Assembly: GCA_966211335.1 (NCBI GenBank)
Contig: CBIHNF010000001.1
Coordinates: 2,108,001-2,172,000, forward strand
Reading direction: 5' to 3'
Source: JAPWJZ01 sp966211335
GTDB taxonomy: Bacteria; Pseudomonadota; Alphaproteobacteria; Micavibrionales; UBA2020
Length of the DNA stretch: 64,000 nucleotides
Shown: piece by piece, positions 47,185 to 56,018 of the stretch
Layout of the letters: each line of letters starts with the position of its first letter
Numbering within the stretch: position 1 is the first letter of the stretch
Program-made: the position numbers and the translations under genes
The notes under the pieces: model-generated
Databases searched by the model: none
Told to the model about the DNA's origin: nothing
The model's input: only the letters and a program-made list of their open reading frames with translations

Positions 47185-47823
47185 TCAAGCAGCTTTCTTT
47201 TCTTCGGTGCCGCCGAAGGGCTGTTTTTCGACGATCTGGTCGATGAGGCCGAAGGCTTTCGCTTCTTCCGGAGACATGAAGCGGTCGCGCTCCAGCGCTT
47301 CCTCGATCTGGTTGATCTTCTTGCCCGTATGCTTGACGTAGATTTCGTTGAGGCGCTTGCGGAGGCTCAAAATCTCTTTCGCGTGGATTTCAATGTCCGT
47401 CGCCTGGCCTTGGGCGCCGCCGGACGGCTGGTGCACCATGATGCGGGAGTTCGGCAGGCTGTAGCGCTTGCCGGGGGCTCCGGCCGCGAGCAGCAGCGAG
47501 CCCATAGAGCAGGCCTGGCCCATGCAGACCGTCGCCACGTCGGGCTTGATGTACTGCATGGTGTCATACATCGCAAGGCCGGAGGTCACGATGCCGCCGG
47601 GCGAGTTGATGTAGAGGTAAATGTCTTTCTTCGGGTTTTCCGATTCAAGGAACAGCAGCTGCGCGCAGATCAGCGTCGACATGCCGTCATGAACCTGGCC
47701 GGAGACGAAAATGATGCGCTCTTTCAGCAGGCGGGAGTAAATGTCGTAGGAACGCTCGCCGCGCGCGGTCTGCTCGATCACCATCGGCACGAGCATGTTC
47801 ATTTGTTCTTCAATGTAAGCCAT
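47185..47823 (-). CDS. clpP: ATP-dependent Clp protease proteolytic subunit
   Basis: Standard ClpP of 212 aa. Catalytic triad Ser106 (GQACSMGS), His131 (MVHQPSGG) and Asp180 (ERDRFM) are all present. The N-terminus MAYIEEQMNMLVPMVIEQT fits the family, including the axial loop and short propeptide. It lies downstream of a second, extended ClpP gene, so the organism may form more than one ClpP ring. No clpX follows it. Confidence 0.96.
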   Translation of the reverse strand: MAYIEEQMNMLVPMVIEQTARGERSYDIYSRLLKERIIFVSGQVHDGMSTLICAQLLFLESENPKKDIYLYINSPGGIVTSGLAMYDTMQYIKPDVATVCMGQACSMGSLLLAAGAPGKRYSLPNSRIMVHQPSGGAQGQATDIEIHAKEILSLRKRLNEIYVKHTGKKINQIEEALERDRFMSPEEAKAFGLIDQIVEKQPFGGTEEKKAA

Positions 47824-47994
47824 CTATTATCCCCTGTTGTTCTCTTGTCGGCCGCCGTTTCGCGGGCCTTTAGCGTTAGCCTGTTCATTTATAAATTAGT
47901 GTAAAACTTTCAAACTTCAAACCAATATTTCCGGCTTTATCAGGCCTTCGGCACCATGGCCAGCATTATGCTTATCCCCTGCCCCGGCGCCAAA

Positions 47995-48026
47995 GAAAAA
48001 GGCCGGCCCTTTTAACCGGGCCGGCC
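47995..48026 (-). terminator. Rho-independent terminator after the extended ClpP gene
   Basis: Stem GGCCGGCCC/GGGCCGGCC with an 8-nt loop, followed on the minus strand by TTTTTCTTT. It lies 28 bp after the stop, so the two ClpP genes are probably transcribed separately. Confidence 0.88.
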
Positions 48027-48054
48027 AATTTCAAGCAAGGATTTGGTCTAAAGC

Positions 48055-49305
48055 TTAAGCCGTCGGGCCTGCTTTTTTGCGGGCCGAGGGACCTTTGGGA
48101 GCACTGTCGTCGCTCTTGATGGTCTTGGTCACGGTCTGCACGCCGGGGGTATCGTCGTTGGCGTTTTTGGATGCAGGGGCCGCCTTTTTCTCGGCTTTCG
48201 CAGCAGCTTTCGCGGCAGCGGCCTTGTTTGCCATTTCGGCTTTCTTGGACGGGGTCCAGAATTCTTCGAACTGGGACAGGGCAACGACGAGTTCAGGACG
48301 GATGTCCGCGCCTTTGTCGGTGTTGATGAGGGCGATGATGCCGTTCATGGTTTTCGGCAGCTTGGTGCGTGCAATCGCCGATTCCGCGCGGGTCGAGAAT
48401 TCCTCGTGGATCGTCTTTTTGCGGTCGCCGACGATGATGTCGGAGATAACGCCCATGTCTTTCGCGTTCTGTGCGGTCAGCCAGGTGTCGCGCTCGAGGA
48501 CGATGTCCCAGAACTCGTGCTTCAGGCCGGTGTGGCGGACGTAGATGTCCGTCAGCTGTTCGCGGAGGCGGGTCGTGAAGTCCGAACCGATACGGATGTC
48601 GGTCTGCTGCGTCGAGCGCTCGTTGCCCGACAGCGGCTGGTGGATCATGTAGTAGGAATCACGGGTCATCTTGCGCTCGTCGCCTGCGACGAGGAGGATG
48701 GAACCCATGGAAGCCTGCATGCCCATGCCGATGGTTTTGATCGGCGCTGCGATGGAGCGCATGGTGTCGTAGATCGCGAGACCTGCGAGAACCGAACCGC
48801 CCGGCGAGTTCACGTAAACCGTGATGGGGTCGTTGGAGGTGTTGTCGCCGCCGACGTTGGAGTTCAGGTAAAGCAGCGACGCGCAGGCAACGGATGCCAT
48901 GCCGTCGTCAACCTGGCCTTCCAGAAGGACGATGCGTTTTTTCATCAGGAGCGAGTAAAGGTCGTAGCCGCGCTCGCGTCCGTTTTCAACTTCGGTCACG
49001 GTCGGGACGATGCGGTTCATTTGCGGGCCTGCGACGCCGGCGGACGCGGTGACGCGGCGCATAGCATCGATGGTTTCGCTGTTCAGCACGTCTTCGAAGT
49101 CTTTGCCTTCTTTGCGGGCAGCCTGCATCTGTTCAAAGATGCGGCGGCCGTTTTCGCTGATGTATTGGATGCGTGCTGCATCGATCGAGCCGTCTTGCGG
49201 ACGGACGATCGCGTCTTGCGGACCGCTGACAACCGCGCCAGCATTGCCGGCCTCGGAAATGGAAATCGGCGCTTTGACGGTGTCGTTAAATTGTTTACGG
49301 GTCAT
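48055..49305 (-). CDS. Second ClpP-like protease with N- and C-terminal extensions
   Basis: A 416-aa protein, twice the usual ClpP length. The ClpP fold spans about residues 97-295 with a complete triad: Ser199 (GMQASMGS), His222 (MIHQPLSG), Asp273 (ERDTWL). The N-terminal 95 residues form an extra helical segment (GRRIFEQMQAARKEGKDFEDVL is its core, split by a loop). The C-terminal 85 residues are Ala/Lys-rich and probably disordered. An insertion (NVGGDNTSNDP) interrupts the strand before VYVNSPGGS. It lies between tig and clpP. A tandem ClpP pair suggests mixed or specialised rings. Confidence 0.9.
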   Translation of the reverse strand: MTRKQFNDTVKAPISISEAGNAGAVVSGPQDAIVRPQDGSIDAARIQYISENGRRIFEQMQAARKEGKDFEDVLNSETIDAMRRVTASAGVAGPQMNRIVPTVTEVENGRERGYDLYSLLMKKRIVLLEGQVDDGMASVACASLLYLNSNVGGDNTSNDPITVYVNSPGGSVLAGLAIYDTMRSIAAPIKTIGMGMQASMGSILLVAGDERKMTRDSYYMIHQPLSGNERSTQQTDIRIGSDFTTRLREQLTDIYVRHTGLKHEFWDIVLERDTWLTAQNAKDMGVISDIIVGDRKKTIHEEFSTRAESAIARTKLPKTMNGIIALINTDKGADIRPELVVALSQFEEFWTPSKKAEMANKAAAAKAAAKAEKKAAPASKNANDDTPGVQTVTKTIKSDDSAPKGPSARKKAGPTA

Positions 49306-49443
49306 CTGGTATTGCCTTTCCTTGCTATAAGTCTTTTTGTTGGCCTCTAGTACGTCCGGGTTTTTTGTTAAAGCTTCCCGGCTTCATTTGTATCTTTATT
49401 ATCTGATTCGGCGATTGAAAGATATTTTCTTCCGCAGCCGAAC

Positions 49444-50832
49444 TTACTTTTTCTTGGCCTTGGAGGACTTCGCCGATTTGGGCGGTTCCTGCTCAGAAGC
49501 CTTGGTGAGTTCTTCAATTGGTACTTGACGACTTTGAATTGTAGACCTTTCCAGAATAAAGTCAACGACTTTATCTTCGTAAATCGGGGCCTTCACAGCT
49601 TCCAGCGCTTGCGGATTTTGCTGATAGTATTCAAAGACTTGCTTTTCCTTACCCGGATAGCGGCGGGCTTCGTTAATAACAGCCTGCTGCAGTTCCTGGT
49701 TCGTCACTTCGACTTTGTTGATTCTGCCGATTTCCGCCAGCACGAGGCCCAGTTTCACGCGGCGCTCCGCGATGCCCTGGTATTCGGCTTTCTCTTCGTC
49801 GGTGCCTTCTGCTTCGTGGTTGCAGTCGGGGCCGTGGACGTGACCGGGTTCGTCATGATTGTGTTCATGCTGGCCTTTGACCTGCTGCCAGATGCCCTGG
49901 AACTCGGCTTCGACCATGCCGGCCGGCACGGCGAAGTCATGCGCTTCGTCGAGCGTGTCGAGCAGCGCGCGCTTCAGGTTCATGCGTGCAACCTGGTCGT
50001 AATCATTCTGGATCTGCTTTTCGATGACCTCTTCGATCTTGCTGAGGTCTTCAAAGCCGAGCTTCTTGGCGAATTCCTCGTCAATGACGGGAACGGTGGG
50101 CTGGCGCAGTTCTTTCACGTCGACTTCAAACTTCGCCTTCACGCCCTGCAGCTCTTTGTGGCCGTAGTCTGCGGGGAAGGTCACGTTGACCGTTTTGTGG
50201 TCGCCGACTTTGGCGCCGACAAGCTGGTCTTCAAAAGTGTCGATGAAGGATTTGGAGCCAAGCTCCAGCGAGAAGTCGTTGCCCTTCATGCCGGGGAACG
50301 GCGCGCCGTTGACGGTGCCATCGAAGTCGATGATGACGATATCGCCGGTTTTCGCGGGGCGGTTCTCTTCAACCTTCTCGGAAGCCTTGTTGGCTTTCGC
50401 GATACGCTCGAGGGCGTCGGTGACTTCTTTCTTCTCGGGCGTTGCGGTCAGCTTTTCCAGCTTGATGGTGGAAAGATCCATCAGCTTGATTTCCGGCAGC
50501 AGCTCGATCGCCATGGTGTATTCGAGGCCTTTGGCTTCGTCGAAGGTCTTCACTTCGATCTTCGGGCGCATGGCGGGGCGCAGGGAATTTTCGTTGATGG
50601 CTTTGAGGGTCGAGTCATTGACGGCGCTTTCCAGCACTTCGCCCATGACCGACTTGCCGTATTTGGATTTCAGCAGGTTCAGCGGAATCTTGCCCGGACG
50701 GAAACCCGGCATCTTCACGGTCTTGCCCAGCTCTTCGAGGCGCTCATTGATTTTCGCATCGATCTCCTCAGCCGACAGGGTGACGGTGAATTCGCGTTTC
50801 AGGTCTTCTTGTTTGGTCTGGGTGATCTGCAT
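49444..50832 (-). CDS. tig: Trigger factor
   Basis: Ribosome-associated chaperone and prolyl isomerase, 462 aa. The ribosome-binding signature GFRPGKIP (43-50), an FKBP domain around 155-245 (DIVIIDFDGTVNGAPFPG) and the C-terminal arms are present. A His-rich insert at about 322-339 (HEHNHDEPGHVHGPDCNH) lies in the C-terminal domain and is not part of the canonical fold; it may bind metal. The ATG at 50832 (MQITQTKQ) is chosen over a TTG two codons upstream. It heads the tig-clpP-lon block. Confidence 0.95.
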   Translation of the reverse strand: MQITQTKQEDLKREFTVTLSAEEIDAKINERLEELGKTVKMPGFRPGKIPLNLLKSKYGKSVMGEVLESAVNDSTLKAINENSLRPAMRPKIEVKTFDEAKGLEYTMAIELLPEIKLMDLSTIKLEKLTATPEKKEVTDALERIAKANKASEKVEENRPAKTGDIVIIDFDGTVNGAPFPGMKGNDFSLELGSKSFIDTFEDQLVGAKVGDHKTVNVTFPADYGHKELQGVKAKFEVDVKELRQPTVPVIDEEFAKKLGFEDLSKIEEVIEKQIQNDYDQVARMNLKRALLDTLDEAHDFAVPAGMVEAEFQGIWQQVKGQHEHNHDEPGHVHGPDCNHEAEGTDEEKAEYQGIAERRVKLGLVLAEIGRINKVEVTNQELQQAVINEARRYPGKEKQVFEYYQQNPQALEAVKAPIYEDKVVDFILERSTIQSRQVPIEELTKASEQEPPKSAKSSKAKKK

Positions 50833-50883
50833 CGTCAAAACTTTCCAATTTTTCTCTATTTTAAATCCGGTCTTTTAGACTTT

Positions 50884-50968
<85 letters not shown>

Positions 50969-50989
50969 CGAAGTCTTAAAAGCCCTCCA

Positions 50990-51018
50990 TAAATAGGAAA
51001 AATGAACGGCCGAAGCAA
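50990..51018 (-). promoter_or_regulatory. Probable promoter of tRNA-Leu
   Basis: Minus-strand TTGCTT (51018-51013), 17-bp spacer and TATTTA (50995-50990), 22 bp before the tRNA. Confidence 0.45.
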
Positions 51019-51056
51019 GTCATATTCACCCTAATTTAAGGGGCAAAACTATGCAA

Positions 51057-51085
51057 TTGACAGAATAACGGCATAACAGCATTAT
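51057..51085 (+). promoter_or_regulatory. Sigma-70-type promoter of the 77-aa gene
   Basis: TTGACA (51057-51062), 17-bp spacer and CATTAT (51080-51085), 30 bp before the ATG at 51115. Confidence 0.55.
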
Positions 51086-51114
51086 GGCACTCCGTTTTAC
51101 CCTTGGAGCCGAAC

Positions 51115-51348
51115 ATGTCCCTCTCACTCGCCGAGCTTGAACGCATGAAGAAAACCCTGAACCAGGCTTTTGACATGGCGACCGAGAAAATGGATTACCA
51201 GCGCACCCGCAAGCACACCTCGGATATCGATTCCGGCGTGCCCACCGCGATTGCGCAAACCGCCCTCGCCCTCCTGGAAACCAATCGCCAGATCCGCGAA
51301 CTGGAAACGGAAGCGAAGGACAGCAAGCCGAAGCTGCCGCGCCCTTAA
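51115..51348 (+). CDS. Small hypothetical protein, 77 aa
   Basis: A hydrophilic helical protein (LAELERMKKTLNQAFDMA, later LLETNRQIRELETEAKD) with no recognised domain; the second part suggests a coiled coil. The ATG at 51115 has GGAG upstream and a good promoter. A longer frame from 51103 is less likely. Confidence 0.72.
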   Translation: MSLSLAELERMKKTLNQAFDMATEKMDYQRTRKHTSDIDSGVPTAIAQTALALLETNRQIRELETEAKDSKPKLPRP

Positions 51349-51389
51349 ATATTTTTGCCGGAAATATTTACACTGAAAATTATTGCACT

Positions 51390-51809
51390 ATGCGCCTGGC
51401 AGGGCGTATCACTCAAACCATGACGAGCCGCCGTTCCATTTTCAGGCATTTCCTTTTCACGCTGCTGCTGCTGGCGATTGTGGCGCGCAGCGCGATTCCG
51501 GCAGGCTATATGCCGGGCGAAGCCAAGGCCAATGGCGGCATGACGGTTATCGTCTGCGACGGTAATATGAAGGACGGGCATCACCACCCGCCCCCCGCTC
51601 ATGGCAAAGACAATAGTTCAACGCCGCAGCATGTGCCTTGCGTCTTCTCCGCTGCATTCAATCTAGCTTCCGATACCTCTGTTCCGCCGCTGCCGCTGCC
51701 GATACTGCTAGCAGCCTATGTGCCGGATGCCCTTGCAGCGCCCTTCCACCACCAGCTGCTGACGCACCAATACTTCGCGCAGGGCCCACCCGTTCTTTTG
51801 CAAAGCTAA
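51390..51809 (+). CDS. DUF2946-like exported protein
   Basis: A 139-aa protein with an N-terminal membrane or signal segment (FLFTLLLLAIVARSAIPAGY) followed by the MPG motif typical of DUF2946 proteins. The periplasmic part has an isolated Cys (VIVCDGN), a His-rich stretch (KDGHHHPPPAHGK) and a second Cys (HVPCVFS). These suggest metal binding, and the family is often near metal-uptake genes. An ATG at 51420 (MTSRRS) is an alternative start. The outer-membrane gene follows after 36 bp. Confidence 0.75.
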   Translation: MRLAGRITQTMTSRRSIFRHFLFTLLLLAIVARSAIPAGYMPGEAKANGGMTVIVCDGNMKDGHHHPPPAHGKDNSSTPQHVPCVFSAAFNLASDTSVPPLPLPILLAAYVPDALAAPFHHQLLTHQYFAQGPPVLLQS

Positions 51810-51845
51810 CCCTTCTTTTTCCCCGACTTTGCGAAAGGACTTATC

Positions 51846-52805
51846 ATGTCTCTCTATAAATTCGCCCTGCCCGGCGTTGCCGTGGCGGGCTTCCTGCTCG
51901 CATTCTCCACCCCTGCCCTTGCCTGCTCGGCCTGCGGCTGCACCTTAAGCCCCGACTGGGTGACGGAGAATTATACGACCAAGCCCGGCTTCAAGCTGGA
52001 TATGCGCTACGACTTCATCGACCAGAACCAGCTGCGGCGGGATAGCGGCTCTGTCTCAAATGTGCCGATCCCCAATGCCGATGAAGTGCAGCGCGTGACC
52101 CGCACGCATTTCCTCAACCTCGGGCTCGACTACAGCCCCAACCGCGACTGGGGCTTTCGCCTAGATGTTCCGCTGCTCGACCGCTACCACACAACGATCG
52201 CGCCGGGTGACATTGCTGAATCTGCTTCCGATACGACAACACTCGGCGATATCCGCGTCACTGCCCGCTATCAGGGCTTTCTGGAAGATAAAAGCACCGG
52301 CGTTGAATTCGGGCTGAAGCTGCCGACAGGCCGTTTCCACCAGAACTTTGAATCCGGCCCCGAAGCCGGCAACCCCGTCGACCGCGGGCTCCAGGCCGGC
52401 ACCGGCACGACGGACCTGCTGCTTGGCGTCTATAACATCGGCCGCATCGGTGCCAACTTCGCGCGCTTCGAACAGCTGACGTTCAAAACGCCCTTCGCTG
52501 CGCGTGAGGATTTCAAACCCTCGACCGCCGTGAATGCCAATGTCGGGGTCAGCTACCTCGGAATCCCCAAATGGACCCCGCAGTTCCAGCTGAACGCCAA
52601 GGTGGAGGGCCGCGAGTCCGGTGCCAATGCCGACCGTGCCAACAGCGGCAGCCGCGTCATCTACGCCAGCCCCGGCCTCACCTACCAGCTGGCGAAGGAT
52701 GTGCAGACCTACAGCTACCTTCAGGTTCCGCTCTATCAGGACTACAACGGCCTGCAGCTGGCGCCGCGCTATACAGTGTCGCTGGGTTTGCGCTACTCTT
52801 TCTAA
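51846..52805 (+). CDS. Outer-membrane beta-barrel protein with Cys-rich N-terminus
   Basis: A 319-aa exported protein. After signal peptide cleavage near STPALA the mature N-terminus reads CSACGCTLSPDW, three Cys spaced as in a metal-binding site. The remainder alternates polar and hydrophobic residues with repeated aromatic girdle residues (KLDMRYDFID, TRTHFLNLGLDYS) and ends in SLGLRYSF, the C-terminal Phe signal for the Bam complex. I infer a barrel of roughly 12 strands. With its neighbours it suggests a metal-related envelope operon, but no substrate is shown. Confidence 0.8.
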   Translation: MSLYKFALPGVAVAGFLLAFSTPALACSACGCTLSPDWVTENYTTKPGFKLDMRYDFIDQNQLRRDSGSVSNVPIPNADEVQRVTRTHFLNLGLDYSPNRDWGFRLDVPLLDRYHTTIAPGDIAESASDTTTLGDIRVTARYQGFLEDKSTGVEFGLKLPTGRFHQNFESGPEAGNPVDRGLQAGTGTTDLLLGVYNIGRIGANFARFEQLTFKTPFAAREDFKPSTAVNANVGVSYLGIPKWTPQFQLNAKVEGRESGANADRANSGSRVIYASPGLTYQLAKDVQTYSYLQVPLYQDYNGLQLAPRYTVSLGLRYSF

Positions 52806-52831
52806 AGAACAGAACAACAGGAGAAACGAAG

Positions 52832-53035
52832 ATGAAAATGACCGACATCACCCCCGCCGAATTCGTCTGCAGTACCTGCGCCCAGTGCCCCGCCGTGCTG
52901 GAAACCGATGCTGGCACCTATGTCATCATCGGCAAGAAGCTTTCTGCGTCAGCCTTCGCTGCCGTCGAAGGCCGCGTCGGTGCGGATGAATACGTCATCG
53001 AAGTGCCAAAGGGCATGATCGACGGCCTGAAGTAA
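52832..53035 (+). CDS. Small Cys-motif protein
   Basis: A 67-aa protein with FVCSTCAQCPAV (CxxCxxC) near the N-terminus and a short alpha/beta remainder. The ATG at 52832 has CAGGAG upstream. It is cytoplasmic by sequence. It lies 26 bp after the barrel gene and before a terminator, so it is the last gene of this operon. The Cys cluster may bind a metal ion or an iron-sulfur centre. Confidence 0.78.
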   Translation: MKMTDITPAEFVCSTCAQCPAVLETDAGTYVIIGKKLSASAFAAVEGRVGADEYVIEVPKGMIDGLK

Positions 53036-53047
53036 ACAGCACGCGAA

Positions 53048-53086
53048 AAAAAATCCCCGGTGGCTGAAAACCACCGGGGATTTTTT
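53048..53086. terminator. Bidirectional rho-independent terminator
   Basis: Stem AATCCCCGGTGG/CCACCGGGGATT with a 7-nt loop, flanked by A-run and T-run. It ends the metal-related operon on the plus strand and the glycine-zipper gene on the minus strand. Confidence 0.9.
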
Positions 53087-53103
53087 ATGCGGGCAGTGAC
53101 GCG

Positions 53104-53649
53104 TTATTGACGCGCGTCCATACCAGAATTGAACTTGCTGGCGTTGAGGTAGGCATCTTCAACTGCCGGGCGGGCATCATCCCACTCGAGTTCGGAATCA
53201 CCGCGGGAGATGTTCCAGTTGTTCTCGATGCTGGGTGCCAGCGACTGGAAGTCTTTGCCTTTATTCAGGCGGGCAGCTTCAAGGCCGGAGCGGTATGCAG
53301 GCTCGTAGGTCGAAAAGTCTTCGCCCTTCTTGACGTAAGGACGGCTTTGATAGTTTTCTTCCCACCAGACCAGCTGGGTCGGGTTGATTTCTTCGCCAAC
53401 AGCTTTGCCGATGTCGCCGCCAATAACAGCGCCAACAACTGCGCCGATCAGCGCACCGGCAGGACCTGCCGCCGAACCCATCGCCGCGCCGGCACCAATT
53501 GCAGCGGAAGCTGCAGCAGCGCCGCCCATGGCAGCGCCAACGCCGGTCGAAATGGCATGCATACCGGGTTCACCGGATACGGGGTCGCGGTTGGCTTTTT
53601 TCTCGTTTTCTTTAACGATGTCAGCTTGCGTTTCAATTTTGTTGCTCAT
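53104..53649 (-). CDS. Glycine-zipper protein
   Basis: A 181-aa protein. Residues about 32-85 are a Gly/Ala-rich hydrophobic hairpin (GAVVGAVIGGDIGKAVGEE) of the glycine-zipper type, able to pack in membranes. The hydrophilic C-terminus (YQSRPYVKKGEDFSTYEPAY) resembles small bacterial proteins of unknown function that pair a zipper with this motif. There is no classical signal peptide; the first 30 residues are charged. Confidence 0.78.
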   Translation of the reverse strand: MSNKIETQADIVKENEKKANRDPVSGEPGMHAISTGVGAAMGGAAAASAAIGAGAAMGSAAGPAGALIGAVVGAVIGGDIGKAVGEEINPTQLVWWEENYQSRPYVKKGEDFSTYEPAYRSGLEAARLNKGKDFQSLAPSIENNWNISRGDSELEWDDARPAVEDAYLNASKFNSGMDARQ

Positions 53650-53766
53650 GATATGTACCTCTTCATTGTGAATGCGCAGGGTCGCGCAATACTTCGTGTT
53701 GTGAAGGGCTAACCATGGGCAGCGGTTATGGTTCCGTTGCTTCCAATGCAGTAATGGTTGCCATGA

Positions 53767-55188
53767 TTAATTGACTTTAATAAGATAGTTCTTATTATTC
53801 GGCATGAATGCCTCAAGCTCTCTTAACTTTTGATCTGCATCGGAATGATCCTCGGCGTTCGAGAGAGGATTTTCTAATGTATCTAGTATTTTCGCAGCCA
53901 GAGCCTTCTGTCCAGAAGTATCCCTCGGAGCTTCGCCGAGATAATTGGTATACTTTGGATTAGTGACTTCTTTAAAATGTGAAATAGCAAATGGCAAATT
54001 TTCTGGCTTTAAAGACATATCTGCCAAACCTTCAACGCCTAATTTTGCGATTTGCAAATCATTATCGAAGACCATCTGGTTTAAATAGGCTATATATTCA
54101 TCGGAGGATACAATTTTTCCATACCTCTTCAATCCGGTAATCACATTATATCTTGCATAATCATCTTTAGTACGGAATAGCACAGTAAGTCGCCCTTTAA
54201 TCGCTTTTTTTACATTTAAATTTAAGTCCTCATAGGCGAGCGGCATAATTTTTGGATTTTCTCGCTCCGACGCGGTATTCAATCCGGCACTAATAGAACG
54301 CGACAAGTCATCATCTGTGCTATTAATTTTCGCGGTTATAAAATCAATAAAACCTCTGTCGATTTTTGAAAGAGCGGAGATCGCTGCAGCTCTAACATTC
54401 ATATTTTCGTTGTCGGTAAGTTTTCTAAGCGAATTTATTAACGGCGCGTCAATTGATGAGAAATTTTCTAAAAGAGAAATAGCTTCTATTCGTAGGTCGA
54501 TATCTACGTCTTCACTCGCAATTTTCAAAAGAGCGTTTTCTATTTCAAGTGTTACTGATTTTTTTTGTCTTAAAATCTGGAGTACCCGTTTTCGCATAAC
54601 AACGTTCCGGTGCTCAAGCCCAGCCATTAAATTGACTTGATTGTAATTGAATTTTTTTGATATCCAGTTTTCAAATGTCTGAAGAAAGTATTTAGCAATA
54701 GAGCGCTTCGAATATTCCTCTAGCATTCCACATGATCCAACGCTATCAACCGATGGCTCTTTCAAAATCTCCCACAGTTTTAAATCGCTTTCCCAATTTT
54801 TTGGCTCTTCGGCCAGCGCAAATTTCAATAAAACGTTTTTGACATTGTCCTTGTCGTCGCAGCCAGCAGACGAAGTGAAGATAACGTCTTCAATTAATAG
54901 ATCTGCCCCGCTGTACATGGGCTGCTGATGATCAGATTGTGTCGTTAGGTTGACCCTGCACCATTGCGCACCTGAGGGTATAATTAACGCAATGCTTCCT
55001 GTCTCACGAGGAGGAGATCCGTTTTCAATATATTTTTCAGGGATGTCAAAAAAAGTATTACCTATTTTAATCGTCACAGGCACCAAGCTGTATTTGGTTT
55101 CGGGCTGAATGATATATGAGCATGCAAATGCGACTGTGGCCGCAAAAGCTAACAGAAAAAAACTACCGAAAATCAAAATATATTTCAT
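53767..55188 (-). CDS. Exported HEAT-repeat protein
   Basis: A 473-aa protein with signal peptide MKYILIFGSFFLLAFAATVAFA. A beta-rich N-terminal part (30-150) has Cys residues. Helical HEAT-like repeats follow from about 185 (VNLMAGLEHRNVVMRKRVL, DVDIDLRIEAISLLENF, NMNVRAAAISALSKID). The gene is strikingly AT-rich compared with its neighbours, suggesting acquisition from elsewhere. It could be a periplasmic scaffold. No enzymatic motif seen. Confidence 0.75.
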   Translation of the reverse strand: MKYILIFGSFFLLAFAATVAFACSYIIQPETKYSLVPVTIKIGNTFFDIPEKYIENGSPPRETGSIALIIPSGAQWCRVNLTTQSDHQQPMYSGADLLIEDVIFTSSAGCDDKDNVKNVLLKFALAEEPKNWESDLKLWEILKEPSVDSVGSCGMLEEYSKRSIAKYFLQTFENWISKKFNYNQVNLMAGLEHRNVVMRKRVLQILRQKKSVTLEIENALLKIASEDVDIDLRIEAISLLENFSSIDAPLINSLRKLTDNENMNVRAAAISALSKIDRGFIDFITAKINSTDDDLSRSISAGLNTASERENPKIMPLAYEDLNLNVKKAIKGRLTVLFRTKDDYARYNVITGLKRYGKIVSSDEYIAYLNQMVFDNDLQIAKLGVEGLADMSLKPENLPFAISHFKEVTNPKYTNYLGEAPRDTSGQKALAAKILDTLENPLSNAEDHSDADQKLRELEAFMPNNKNYLIKVN

Positions 55189-55327
55189 ATGAATTTATAA
55201 GCCAGGCGTTTTTTTTAATATACCACGATATATCCCAAAAAACGCAGGCTGCTAATTCTATTAAATTGCCGCCGTTCCATAACATCCAATAAAAGCAAAA
55301 GTCATGCCTAAAATGATAGCTTTGAAA

Positions 55328-55921
55328 CTACTTCTTCTCCTCGCCCCAAATTTCCTTCGTGCGCGCATCGCGGCCGCAGCCATTGCGGTACATGGAATAA
55401 TGGAACGAATTTTTGCTGTGGTAATTCTGGTGATATTCTTCAGCCGGATAGAAAGTGCTGGCGGGCTTCACCAGCGTCTGCACGGGCTGGTTGAATTTCT
55501 TTTCGACCTTGGCGAGGGATTCTTCCGCCGCTTTCTTTTCCTCATCATTGCCGTAGAAAATAGCGGCGTGGTATTGGGAGCCCTTGTCGCAGAACTGGCC
55601 GCCGGCATCAAACGGGTCGACGTTCTGCCAGAAGATGGTCAGAAGCTCCGGGTATGAAACAACGGCGGGGTCATAAGTGACCTCGACCGATTCAAAATGC
55701 CCGGTGGTGCCGCTGGAGACTTCTTCATACGTCGGGTTGACGGTATGACCGCCGGTGTAGCCCGAGACGACTTTTGAAATGCCCTTATGGTCCTCGAAGT
55801 CGCTTTCCATGCACCAGAAGCAGCCGCCGGCGAAAATGGCGGTTTTGGTTTCAGCTTTCGCTGCATGCGGCATGGCGATGGCCAGCGTCAGGGCCAGCAG
55901 GCAGAAGACGAAGAATTTCAT
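55328..55921 (-). CDS. msrA: Exported peptide-methionine (S)-S-oxide reductase
   Basis: Repairs methionine S-sulfoxide. The 197-aa protein has a signal peptide (MKFFVFCLLALTLAIAMPHA) and the catalytic GGCFWCMES, then FDAGGQFCDKGSQYHAAIFY. Start at 55921 is set by the signal peptide. An MsrB with an export signal lies about 1.5 kb away, so the pair probably serves the periplasm. Confidence 0.94.
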   Translation of the reverse strand: MKFFVFCLLALTLAIAMPHAAKAETKTAIFAGGCFWCMESDFEDHKGISKVVSGYTGGHTVNPTYEEVSSGTTGHFESVEVTYDPAVVSYPELLTIFWQNVDPFDAGGQFCDKGSQYHAAIFYGNDEEKKAAEESLAKVEKKFNQPVQTLVKPASTFYPAEEYHQNYHSKNSFHYSMYRNGCGRDARTKEIWGEEKK

Positions 55922-56018
55922 GGCGCGTTCCTTTGAATGTAAACAATGTATCCCATACAGGCTATTCGCCGCACAGGGGTCAATAGTTACATCCGAAGAA
56001 GCCGCGCGCAAGAAAGCT

